Assembly (NCBI GenBank): GCA_023053685.1
Contig: JALIGW010000001.1
Location: 54,495,359 to 54,559,358 of the forward strand
DNA: 64,000 nt
Direction: 5' to 3'
Origin: Diadophis punctatus similis
Taxonomy: Eukaryota; Chordata; Lepidosauria; Squamata; Dipsadidae
Part shown: positions 1-36,982 of the stretch, piece by piece
Position numbering within the stretch: the first letter of the stretch is position 1
Layout: each line of letters starts with the position of its first letter
The notes under the pieces: model-generated
The model's database searches: none
What the model saw: the letters and a program-made list of their open reading frames with translations, nothing else
What the model was told of the DNA's origin: nothing
Position numbers and translations under genes: made by a program

Positions 1-51
<51 letters not shown>

Positions 52-56
52 TATAC

Positions 57-91
<35 letters not shown>

Positions 92-94
92 TAT
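1..94. repeat. (AT)n/(AC)n/(ACAT)n microsatellite
   Basis: Compound simple repeat at the window edge. Confidence 0.95.
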
Positions 95-569
95 GTAAGA
101 ACTAAAAAAATAATGATCTGGTGGCTGAAAATCTGCTTTAAGTATTTCGAATTAACAAATTCCTCAGAGATCCAGCATCATCTCAATAGCTTCTTATTGA
201 GGTGTGGAAATTCACTAGCTTCCTTCTATTCCATCCAAGTTTTCTACGTTTGCAGTTCTTCCACTTGTGAGTCATCTGATGAAGTGAGCTGCAGTTCACA
301 AAAGACTCTACCTTTTAATAAAACAGTCCATCTGAAAAAGGTGCCACCAATTTCCTTTTGATTTTTGAATAACATCATCTAATTGGCTGTACTTCTACAA
401 GGGGAAATTATGAAGATCAATTCTATGTTCAAGACCCAGGTGCTTAGATATTATATAGGGATGCCGGATATGAAGCATTGTGCAGTATGCTGCACAAACA
501 AAAACGCATATTATGTCAATCCTATCACAGGCAATCTTTCTTTTCTTATGATAATGTCAAGATTATGGT

Positions 570-1285
570 AATGTAGGGTGCACAAAGGCTCAGTGGTTAA
601 AGATGCTGACCTTGTCATCTGGAAAGCTGACAGCCCAGGTTTGAGCATTGCACAATGGGGTGAGCTCCCATTCCTGCTCCAGCTCCTGCCCACCTAGCAG
701 TTTGAAAGCATGCAACTTCAAGTAGGTTAATAGCAAAGGTGGGTTCCTCCCTGTTCGAACCGGTTCACCTGAACCGGTAGCGACCCACTGGTGATGTCAC
801 GATGATATCACGGAACCGGTTAGGTTGATGCCGGTCCATGGGCGCCGCCATCTTTTTTTTGAATTTTTTTTTGAATTTTTTTTTGAATTAAAAAAAAGTA
901 TTTCTTCTGAGCATGCGCAGAAGCTGAGTTTCCGGCACTGCGCATGCGTCGCCATCTTGTTTTTGGCTTTTGAGGGGGGATTTTCCCGGATTTTTTGGCC
1001 ATCCGCATGCGAAGCACGCGTGCACACACGAGGTGCGGCTACACAGCACGGGAGGAAGCGAACCGGCAGCGAGGTAAGTTAGAACCCACCCCTGGTTAAT
1101 AGGTACCACTTTGGTGGGAAGGTAATAGTGTTCTGTGTACCTTTGGCGTATAGCCATTCTGGGTCACATGACCACAGAAGATGTCTTCAGACAACACTGG
1201 ATTCCTCAGCCAAGAAATGGAGATGCAGCACCTCACCCAGATTGGACAAGGAAACCTTTACCTTTTTTCTAATGTCAAGAAGCGT
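570..1285 (+). mobile_element. Sauria SINE, interrupted by a hAT MITE
   Basis: tRNA-like head (aaaggctcagtggttaaaga) and the characteristic 3' end ggaaacctttacctttttt shared with BovB-type LINEs. It is split by the insertion at 734-1094; the halves join exactly once one copy of the 8-bp target duplication is removed. Confidence 0.85.
734..1094. mobile_element. hAT-type MITE (family A) with perfect 8-bp target duplication
   Basis: Termini CAAAGGTGGGTT and AACCCACCCCTG; flanked by gttaatag at 726-733 and 1095-1102. Contains gaaccggt and gcatgcgc palindromes and no coding potential. It sits inside the Sauria SINE. Non-autonomous. Confidence 0.9.
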
Positions 1286-2576
1286 TTAACAAGCTGAATT
1301 GTAGGTGAGAAGAAACTTAGTTTATAATAATACGTTTACAATTCCTTCCCATAAATCTTTGCAAACTGGTTCTTTTTTGTACCACAATCATATACCACTT
1401 CATGCATTGCCTTTTATTCTTTTAATGTCTTGCTTCTTTCTTTGTCAAGATCTCATCTTCAACATCCAACCATGAGGTCTTTGGTCTTCCCCTTTCTCTC
1501 AGCCAATTCACTCTTCTTATGTTTGTTTTGCAATTCGATCCTCATTTATTCTCTGTATAATGAAACAGTCTCAATGTATTTCTTTTGTACTGATCTTTTT
1601 TTTAAATTCAGTCCACATTCATTTAGCACACGTTCATTCTTGATGTGATTTCTTCTTGGTTTACCACATACATTTTTAGTACCTCATTTTCACTTGTATT
1701 TATATCTTAATTTACATTTAGGCTTATGGGAGACTAAACCATAAAGTAGATAAATCAGTAGAGGCAGTTTAGAAAGTTTTTACTGCTTCAACTTGTTCAA
1801 TTTCAAAGACTATAGCAGAAAAAGAAAAAGAGAGAGGAGAAAGAAACAGATGTGTTCATTGCATACTGTCATGATGCCATCAAATCGTTCCCCCCACCAA
1901 AATCCTACTCCCTTTACAGACAGTTTTAGTGAATAATAAAAAAGAATCCTCACAGCATGGTGGCATGACACCGCTATAGAAAAAATATTTCTTTTCTTAT
2001 GCAAATATGCTTTTTAACGGAGGAGCCATCTGCCCCCTCCCACTCAGAGGGAAACTGTTTAAAGGTCATTGCTGTGATACCATGGCAACATCTTTTGAAA
2101 AATGTATAAATACTAAACATGGTTTCTCTATGAAGACACCATTAATTTCCTTCCTTTTGCTTCACTGATTCATTATATCCAATGCACTAAACTTCATGAT
2201 TATATGCAACTGGGCAGCAATGACATAGACATTTAGCTATGTTAGAGTTTTGAGACAAAACACTTCTCGAATATACTAAGGAATACCCAGAGAGTAGGAA
2301 TCCTAAATCTTTAATGTGGAAATTATTAAATTTGATTTGGTTTGTGCTACAAAATTATTGTGAGACATAAATGTGGTAAAAGATCATTAATAGTAACTAG
2401 TTTACTGTACACATTATATTAAGTGTATCGTTATTGGATCATTCAATAGCTGATTTCCTCATATAATATGATGAAATATTGGCAGCTTTTACAGATCACT
2501 GTGACCAAATAGCATACCTGTTTAGACTTCCATGTTCTGTCCTTTAATGCTACATTTTGAGAAGTTCTGAGAGGGG

Positions 2577-2615
2577 GGGAAGGAGGGAGGAGAGAGAGAG
2601 AGAGAGAGAGGGAGG

Positions 2616-2667
<52 letters not shown>

Positions 2668-2728
2668 CAGAGACAGAGACAGAGACAGAGAGAGAGAGAT
2701 TGAGATTGAGATTGAGATTGAGATTGCT
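2577..2728. repeat. Purine microsatellite cluster (GA)n, (GAGACA)n, (GATTGA)n
   Basis: Three successive simple motifs, purine-rich on the + strand for about 150 bp. Confidence 0.95.
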
Positions 2729-2917
2729 TTTTGGAAAGTGAAGGGCCTACCACCGGAAACCACCAGTTTGCTCTGGTGGTGTGGAGGATTCAGAAGCCAT
2801 TTAATCCAGAGGATCCAGAACTTTGCTGACCCACAACTCAAAAATGGCAAATATGCCAATCCTATCACAGGCAACCTTTCTTTTTCTTTTTAATGTCAAG
2901 CTTGTGGTAATGTAGGG

Positions 2918-3262
2918 GTGGGGCGCGATGGCTCAGCAGTTAAAGACACTGAGCTTGTCTGCTGGAAAGCTGACAGCCTAGGTTCGAGACCTCAGCACCG
3001 TACAACAGGGTGAGCTCCCATTTCAGCTCCTGCCCACCTAGCAGTTCGAAAGCAGGCAAATGCGAGTATAATTAACAGGTACCACTTCAGAGGGAAGATA
3101 ATCGTGTTCCGTGCACCTTTGGTGTATAGCCATTCTGGTCACATGACCGCAGAAGATGTCTTCAGAAAACATTGGCTCCCTTGGCCAAGAAATGGAGTTG
3201 AGCATCTTGTCCTAGAGTTGGACATGACTGGACAAGGAAACCTTTACCTTTTTTCTAATGTC
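2918..3262 (+). mobile_element. Sauria SINE
   Basis: Full-length-looking copy: head gcgcgatggctcagcagtta with A/B-box-like tRNA sequences, body with ccacctagcagttcgaaagc, tail ggaaacctttacctttttt. Part of the local duplication shared with 505-1312. Confidence 0.88.
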
Positions 3263-3688
3263 AAGAAGAGTTTTAACAAAGCTGAATTGTAGGTGAGAAG
3301 ATGCTTCTTCCACATTGGCAAAGCTCAAAAACTACTGGTTATTCTTACTGGGATTCTGTCTCTCCAGACCCATAAGATTGTTTTGATTACCTACACTAGC
3401 TTACCTGGACATTAAACCTTGATTCCTGTGATATTACAGCAGCCTGGGAGATACACCCCATTGCTTCAAAGTGTTTGCTGCTATGATAATGGTTGGAAAA
3501 AGAACCTTGTAGAAAGATCTAGTTTTTTTTCATAGAAATATCACCAAGAAAATGATGCTGAAATAAAAAAAAATCTTAGGCTAATTTACCGTTATATTTT
3601 GGTTCTTTTCATTTATTCAAGAAATATATGGACCTTGCAAAAAAAAATTAATACAAATGTCATTTAATTGCAGCAGCAGAGAAGTCAA

Positions 3689-3700
3689 ATAAATAAATAA

Positions 3701-3771
<71 letters not shown>

Positions 3772-3772
3772 A
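3689..3772. repeat. (AAAT)n microsatellite
   Basis: About 20 tetranucleotide units with a few interruptions at the start. Confidence 0.95.
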
Positions 3773-4483
3773 ATAAATAGTATCAATAATCTATATTATT
3801 GAGTTAAGTATTCAAGTATTTCCCATTTCCAAATATCACGGAATATTTTGGCCAAATTCCCTGTTATATCTTTCCAGAGAGACTGAATAGCTGACCAGAA
3901 GGCATGGCAAAGGAAGACAAAGCAGAAGCACATCTAAGATAAATTGTGTTAATCCAGATCAAGAGCTTCCAGCCAAGAAATCAAATGAGAACCCAAGGGA
4001 GTATGGATAAACAGAAATGTTGCACCAACAACATACTGGCAGAAATTTAGCCATTTATTTAGCTGCCCTTATTCTCCAAATGTTCCTGGAGTATCAGCAG
4101 GATCCTGAGCCAGAACACAAGCTGATTCTTATTTCCATTTTTAAGGAGAGCTAAGCAATAGGAAACTTGTGCTACTGTAAGACACTGTGGGAATCAGATT
4201 GAGGAGGATTTCAATGGGTTCAGGAGGTGGGTCAACGGGAAGGAAATGTTTCAAAGAGCCTCTGCCTTAATTGTCTTGCTTGCCTGGGAACTTACCAAAT
4301 CTTGAACAGTCTTCAAGGTTGTTTTATCCCTGCCTAGTATTAAAGACACCTTTCTGAAATCTGTATCATTCTTGGATTTTGAGTTAGCCAGCTACTGGAG
4401 CTTGTCAGCTAACAATAGTGTAATGCTGCTTCTCATTTGGTCCTCATTTGGTCTCGCTACCATTTTTAACTCTGGGATTCTAA

Positions 4484-4841
4484 CAGGGGCGGGTTGCTCA
4501 CTTACCTCGCTACCGGAGCCCTGCGCATGCATCGCTATGTTTGGTGCGTGCGTGCACTTGCTACGCATGTGCGCCCCTTTGTGCAATTTTGCTTACGTGC
4601 GCGTGCACGATTTCGGCGAGATTTTGCTTCTGCGCATGTGCGGAAGCAAAATCTCACCGAAATTTCACCGAAATCGCGCGCGCGCGTCCCCTTGCAAGAT
4701 TTCGGCGAGATTTTGCTTCCACGCATGCGCAGAAGCAAAATCGCGCAAAAATACAGTACCGGAATGAGCGCATGCAAACCGCCATCTGCTGGCTGCTACC
4801 GGTACTGTAGAGTGGGCCGCACCGGTAGCAACCCACCTCTG
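4484..4841. mobile_element. hAT-type MITE (family A), second copy in inverse orientation
   Basis: Starts CAGGGGCGGGTTG and ends AACCCACCTCTG, the reverse arrangement of the 734-1094 copy (shared cttacctcgctaccgg near one end). Flanking octamers gattctaa (4476-4483) and gattctag (4842-4849) match at seven of eight bases. The interior has many gcgcatg and aaatctc/gagatttt inverted motifs. Confidence 0.85.
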
Positions 4842-4989
4842 GATTCTAGTAAGGTGTGAGTCCAATTGAGGACATTTCATTCCCTGGCCCTACAGCTTTG
4901 CTTTAAGTGGCGATTCTCCAGGGTGATAGATTCAGGATGTCTTTTTAGGTATACTGTCCCCTCCTGTTTCTGGAATTGTCTTGATTTCC

Positions 4990-5310
4990 TATATCTAAAT
5001 GTGAGCAGTGACAACAAAAAGGTACTGGAGTGCATAACACTAGAAAGCAAAATTGCAAAACTGCGTCTCACTTACTTTGGCCATGTAATGCGGGGGAATT
5101 CACTGGAGAAAGCAATTATGTTTAGAAGAGTTAGTGGTAAAAGAAAACCCGGCCATCAAAGAACACAATGGCTGGACACTATCAAAGCTGACATCAGACA
5201 GAGCATAGAAAAACTCAAAAAAATAGTGCAAAATCAAAAGATGTGGAGAGATCTGGCCCATAAAATCGCCAGGAGTCAGACTCAACTGAATGGATAACAT
5301 CATCATCAAA
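4990..5310 (+). pseudogene. RTE-like LINE, C-terminal reverse-transcriptase fragment
   Basis: Translation shows LTYFGHVMRGNSLEKAIMFR, GKRKPGHQRTQWLDTIKAD and ends ARSQTQLNG, the usual C-terminus of RTE-type LINEs, followed by a short (ATC)n-like tail. 5'-truncated, no catalytic domain left. Confidence 0.75.
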
Positions 5311-6714
5311 TATGAGCAAGGAGATGAAACTTATAAAACTGTTTCTGAGGACAGAACCTATATTAAAGTAGATTAATCATGTACCATCCAGTCAATGTTG
5401 ACTCTCAGCAACCACTTAGATATACTTTCTCCAGGGTGACCAGTCCCCAACCTGGTCCTTTACATCTTCTAACAGCGCACTCATTGCCATTGTAATTGTA
5501 TCCATCTATCTTATTGCTGGTTATCTGTTAGGCGTACAAGACCAGGACTGCACATGAAGTTCCAATTAAACTGATTTATTGCTCATGCCTATGACCAGGA
5601 ATCTACTCAACCAACAGCACTATTTTGACGCTAGATAAGGGTTAACAGAATTCAAAGGGGGGGTTGCACTTAGCCTGTTTGTTTCTACATAGAGATTGTA
5701 AGCCAATTCCTCTTTTGACTCCACCCCCCAGGTTCTGCCAGTCCTCCTACCTACATTATCCTCTTTTTCTATTTACTTTCTCTGTTTGCATCTTTCTCAG
5801 GCTGTTTGCATAACATGCCCACATTTTAATGAGGGCATTTGTGCTTGTGTAAAAACAATGAATTGATTTATTTCATGATCCCAAAGTAGTAATATATTCT
5901 TTTTAACTCACTGCTTACTGCCTGTGCCCCAGGTATGAGGCAAAATGTTATCCAAATTGGAACTTGAAAATTGTTAGTTATTCCAAGCAAAATTGTTACG
6001 GTAGTTATTCTTAAAGATGTTTTTACAACAGGAGAGTTTTGTTGTGAAAACAAATCAATACTGCTACTTGTTTATTTCTGGATACAGACTGTTCCAACCT
6101 CTGAAGCACAACCAACATTCAGTACCTGCCATGAAGATCAACTTGCATTAAGCATAAAATTAAAGAAGCCTGTTATGTGTGACTGGTTGAGCTGAAGAAG
6201 GCAAAGTGAACTGTCCATTCCCAAAAATGTTTATGGGAAAGGAACGCATGTGTAGGAGTAGCATGCTTAAGATCAAAGCAGAATTGCATTGAGTGGGATG
6301 GGGAACTAGAATGTTGCTGGTTTAGCTATAAGGTTGTTGGTTTCCTTTGGGACTGTTGTTGCCTGCACAACCACTGATAAGTAATTTTAGGAATGAAGGG
6401 TGGAAGTGAGGTGTCTGCTGTTTTCAGTAATTTGGGGATGTATTTCTGAAGTTTTTCCTATTCAACCCTGGTAGAACATATTTTGGATTTACTGTTTGTT
6501 TTCACACACATAGCAGTGGCAGTCTTTTTCTGGCATTTTTCTGGCATAAAACAAGAATCAGCTGGAAATCCTAATGTATACCAATGGAGTAAAGACGTAG
6601 AATTGAAGCATTGTTTGTTTTGACTACTGGAACTGAATTGTCCCTCTGAAGAAAAATGGACTCAGAATCATTCCAGACTTTGTACATTTCTGCTATACAA
6701 TTTGGGCAGCTGAT

Positions 6715-6895
6715 GTTGTAATAGACTAGACTAGAATTGAATTGAATTGAATTGAATTGAATTGAATTATTTATTGGCCGTGTGATTGGACACACAAGGA
6801 ATTTGTCTTTGGTGCATAAGCTCTCAGTGTACATAACAGAAAAGATACATTTGTCAAGAATCATGAGGTACAGCACTTAATGATTGTCATACCCT
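6715..6895 (-). mobile_element. CR1/L3-like LINE 3' end with (AATTG)n tail
   Basis: Reverse complement of the segment also found at 51362-51480 (shared ccgtgtgattggacacacaa, caaggaatttgtcttggtgc-like text). Its tail is (GAATT)n at about 6735-6768 instead of (CTATT)n. Confidence 0.75.
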
Positions 6896-6945
6896 GTTGA
6901 TCTGCAAACCAACCAATATATTCTATTTTTGTTTCTTCTTATCTT

Positions 6946-6946
6946 A

Positions 6947-7033
<87 letters not shown>
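6946..7033. repeat. (AAT)n microsatellite
   Basis: About 29 trinucleotide units, directly at the 3' end of the adjoining LINE fragment. Confidence 0.95.
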
Positions 7034-7312
7034 TTATTGTCATTGTACGTATATACACAGTACACCGAAATTCACATAACGCTTCAAGACCAGTCCCAAC
7101 ACACATAGCAATCCCCACCGCCATGAATTCCCCACCCTGAACCACTCAAACATCCATACAACAGACCAAGTAATACTATCCAACAGCTCACTGACGGTGA
7201 CACTTCAATTCATTATTAAGTGTAATTATAGCTCTAGGATAAAAACTATGCAGAAAGCGTGTGGTCCGAGTTTTAATTGTTCTGTATCTTCTGCCAGAAG
7301 GCATTGATCTGG
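7033..7312 (-). mobile_element. L2-like LINE 3' end
   Basis: On the - strand it ends with aatttcggtgtac...acaatgacaataaa followed by (ATT)n, the usual form of L2-type 3' ends. It stops just 80 bp before CAPN2 exon 3. Confidence 0.6.
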
Positions 7313-7390
7313 ATTGGTCAATGAGACTCAAATATGCTAAATTTTGTTCTCTGTTTTTAAGTAGCATTTGATTTTATTTTGGTTTTTTAG

Positions 7391-34119
<26,729 letters not shown>

Positions 34120-34490
34120 GAAAACAATGAAAAAATGGCAAAAAGTTCTCTTGGGAATAAGCATGGAACATTTTTTTAAAAGGCTTATTATACATCTTGT
34201 ACTTATTGTGAAGCTGCTAAAGGAGAGAGTATTGAAAATACAAAGCAACTACCAAACAATCTCAATATATTAACTGTAACTTTTTATGTAATACTATAAT
34301 ATTTGCTTAAATTCTTCCAGGTTTGCCATAAGGTAGATTTCTGGCAATTTCTTATTTCTAAGAGTATTGGGAATGGCTGCATTTTCTATTAGAAATTAGC
34401 TTCATATTACAGATTTTTTAACCAACTGAAATCTGATTCATCAGTAAAGAATGCTTTTGCCATTCAAATAAAAGATAGTTCATAATGCTC
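34120..34490 (+). other. CAPN2: CAPN2 3' UTR (estimated) with poly(A) signal
   Basis: AT-rich stretch after the stop codon with AATAAA at 34467-34472. A second AATAAA at 34832-34837, just before a MITE, could give a longer form. The cleavage site is not certain from sequence alone. Confidence 0.55.
34467..34472 (+). terminator. CAPN2: Poly(A) signal, CAPN2
   Basis: AATAAA, 348 bp after the stop codon. Confidence 0.55.
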
Positions 34491-36154
34491 TCAGATCAGA
34501 TTTCCTTTTCTCTTTTCTCTTTACTGTTCAAATTAATTCCAAATTTTGAGCTTTTTCAGGAAAAGGGTTTTTTTTAAAACAAAAATCTAGCAGTGTAACT
34601 TGAATATAAGTTAGAAAGGTTGCATTCATCATACAACAAATCTACAGTAAATCTTATCAAATGCTTATTTGCAATGCAGTAAAACTCATAAAATCTGTTT
34701 CACTTACCGTATTTGCAGTGTAATGACATACTGGTTTTCACTAATTACTTAATACTAATAGTTTCTAAAAAATTTAAAAATGATTTTTAATCTGTCACTT
34801 GAGCCAGTGATATTTTTATCCAGTAAAATGGAATAAATTGCTTGGGATTATGAAGTGGCAACTCATCTGCCATTGTGTTATCCTGCCTCTACAGTATAGG
34901 TGGTCCTCGGTTAATGACAGTCATTGGGACTAGAATTTCCATCACTAAGCAACATAATTGTAAAGTGTGACATCATGTGACCACATCACTTAGCACCAGC
35001 AATCCTTTTGATATTGTCAATTGAATTCCATTAGCCACTAAGTGAAGAATCACCCTGATCCAAGTCGTTCCCAGCTCGGTCCATCCCAGCCCTGAGCTTT
35101 GGTAAGGCAAAGGACTGCTTGCTCTTGAACTTCCCCCACCCACTTATCTCCCTACCATCTGTGCCCTTTTGACCACTCTGCACAGCAGCATTCCTTGGCA
35201 GCGGTGATGGGGCTGAAGTATAGGCCTGGGGCCTTCAGCAGCCTCAGCTAATCACCATTGCCCCCCCTCTACTTCAGCCCCAGTACCACTGTTGGGGGGG
35301 TGCTACCTCAAGCTGTGGCCAGCCACAAGGGGCCAGAGTACAGGCTCCAACCGCCCTGTGCCCTTGTGCTCTGCAGGCCCTGCTGATCTTTGGCCACCTT
35401 CCTCCTGCAGCTGACGAGGTATGCCCGTACTGACCCTATGCAAGAAAATGGCTGGCTGTGCTAGGCCTTCTTTCTAAGTCTGTGCACACTGTTCTGGAGG
35501 TGGATGGAACTGAAGCACCCCTGCTGTTGTAAGAGGGGCAGGCTGCCAAGTGCCCAAATTTTGATCATGTGACCATAGGGGTACTGCAATGGCTGTAACT
35601 TCGGGTTCTGGACATCAATACCATTCACTCATTGCCACTGTAACTTCAAATGATTGTTAAACGAGGACTACAACTATAATACACAGTGTTTATATTAACA
35701 ATGATTAATCATCAAGTGTACTGTAAGAATGCATTTTCTGGATATGAATATTCTCATAAAGAGGCTTATCGTATAACATGTGTATACACACAATTGTTGT
35801 ACAAACTTATCAGACTTCATCTTTGTCACTGCCAACACATATTTTTGTCTCTAAAGCTTAATGAAAAATTGAATGTCCAAAGGAGTAAGGGCCACAGAAT
35901 GCTTGATGCAGCTGGGGAGATTGCCATAATTCAAGAAGATATGATCTTGTCAATAATAGATATAAAGCAATTTTAAAACAAACCATTTGCTTTTCAGATA
36001 TCTTCCTTCTCTTATACCCCCCACACAACCCTCTATACAATCTAATTGGTCAGGATAAAGTAATAGAACTTACATGTCAAAAGCAATGTCATTTTTATAG
36101 TTTACAGGTCACAGAAAAATATCCCTGATAACCAAGAAATGCTGACAACATTGG
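34491..36154. other. Intergenic region between convergent CAPN2 and TP53BP2
   Basis: About 1.7 kb between the estimated 3' ends. Its middle (about 34897-35675) is a long member of the TACAGG-type MITE family; the remainder is AT-rich with no exon seen. Confidence 0.6.
34897..35675 (+). mobile_element. TACAGG-type MITE, long variant with GC-rich interior
   Basis: Left end taggtggtcctcggttaatg, right end gattgttaaacgaggactac, imperfect inverted termini of the family at 58646 and 63423. The interior (about 35060-35550) is GC-rich and absent from the shorter copies; no coding frame is convincing. Confidence 0.65.
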
Positions 36155-36940
36155 GAGTCATAAATTTTAATCTTTATTGTGCTCACATCAGCACATGAGA
36201 ACAGTTCAATGACAGGAGCACCGAGTATTCAAAGAGTAAAAACAAACTGGTATTTTCTGAAGCAAATGTTTAATCACAGTTAAGGAAAAGATAGTTGTAA
36301 CAAAATTTGTGAGATGCAAAAACTGGCTTTTCTACATTTAATACCGAAGTTGCAAACATATTGTTTGTAAGGAAGAAAAGAACATCCCACATAAGCTACA
36401 TCACATGTGACATATTTCAAATACTTTGGAATCCTAAAATGCTACTGCACTTAAAATTATTGCTCAAAGAACTGCTTTAGATTCCTTAATTCAACACATT
36501 TCATCCTATTAGCTCTGCTACTAAGACATTTTAAAAGCACAATGTTACTAGTTTCTATATGAAAAGGTTACCTGACTTAACATTGCTCTGTTTCGACAGA
36601 ATGGAATGAAAATGTTTAAGAGAGACTGTCTGGAGCAATTGTTGGGTTCTATCTTACTAATAAGTTACAAAAGGGAGTGGAAAGAAAGCTACTGTAGAAG
36701 CAGAGAAGGCAGTGATTGACCATCAGGCCTAATTTGCCTAAAGGGGAAACTAATTCGTTGCTTGAGAAAATAGCATTGTAAAATTTCTTCTATAATTTTT
36801 ATCCTTCATATGTTTTCAAGGTATATTCAGCCTTGCTTTTATATCACATTATTACCAAAGGAAGTCTCACAGATGCATTTCTGCAGATGAAAAGGAAAAC
36901 ATCCTGCAGTTAATACTTCATAAAATTGCTTCTAACATTT
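36155..36940 (-). other. TP53BP2: TP53BP2 3' UTR with poly(A) signal
   Basis: AT-rich, repeat-poor stretch after the stop. An AATAAA on the - strand lies at 36173-36178 (tttatt on +). End estimated about 15-20 nt beyond it. Confidence 0.6.
36173..36178 (-). terminator. TP53BP2: Poly(A) signal, TP53BP2
   Basis: AATAAA on the - strand, about 760 bp after the stop codon. Confidence 0.6.
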
Positions 36941-36982
36941 TCATGCCAAGCTTCTTTGCCTTGGCTTAATCCTTGGGTATAG
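36941..36982 (-). CDS. TP53BP2: TP53BP2 last coding exon
   Basis: 42 bp coding after acceptor ctttttccag: [13 protein letters not shown] and TGA. Identical in kind to the conserved ASPP2 C-terminus. Confidence 0.94.
   Translation of the reverse strand, partial: LYPRIKPRQRSLA

Larger units (their letters stand above)
1..7390 (+). other. CAPN2 intron 2 (partial), repeat-rich
   Basis: No exon 1 or 2 coding block was found here. It holds a ~450-bp segmental duplication with Sauria SINEs (505-1312, 2845-3303), two hAT MITEs, an RTE-like LINE end (about 4990-5300), an unnamed interspersed repeat at about 5376-5545 that opens with ccagtcaatgttgactc, a CR1/L3-like LINE end (6715-6895), an L2-like LINE end (7033-7310) and several microsatellites. 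3310-3680, 3780-4480 and 5550-6700 show nothing further that I recognise. Confidence 0.7.

Noticed and set aside
2443..2874. 143-codon Ser/Leu-repeat open frame on the - strand
   Set aside because: It is the translation of the (GA)n/(GAGACA)n microsatellite.
4530..4760. CpG-rich stretch that could be a CpG-island promoter
   Set aside because: It lies entirely inside a hAT MITE with target duplications; a similar CpG-rich interior occurs in the copy at 734-1094. The same argument removes 49070-49360.
6877..7145. Leu-, Asn- and Tyr-repeat frames
   Set aside because: Three readings of the (AAT)n microsatellite.
1..7390. CAPN2 exons 1 and 2
   Set aside because: Searched for the expected FIIGGATRTDICQGAL-like coding block with splice sites on the + strand; none seen, so they must lie upstream of the window.
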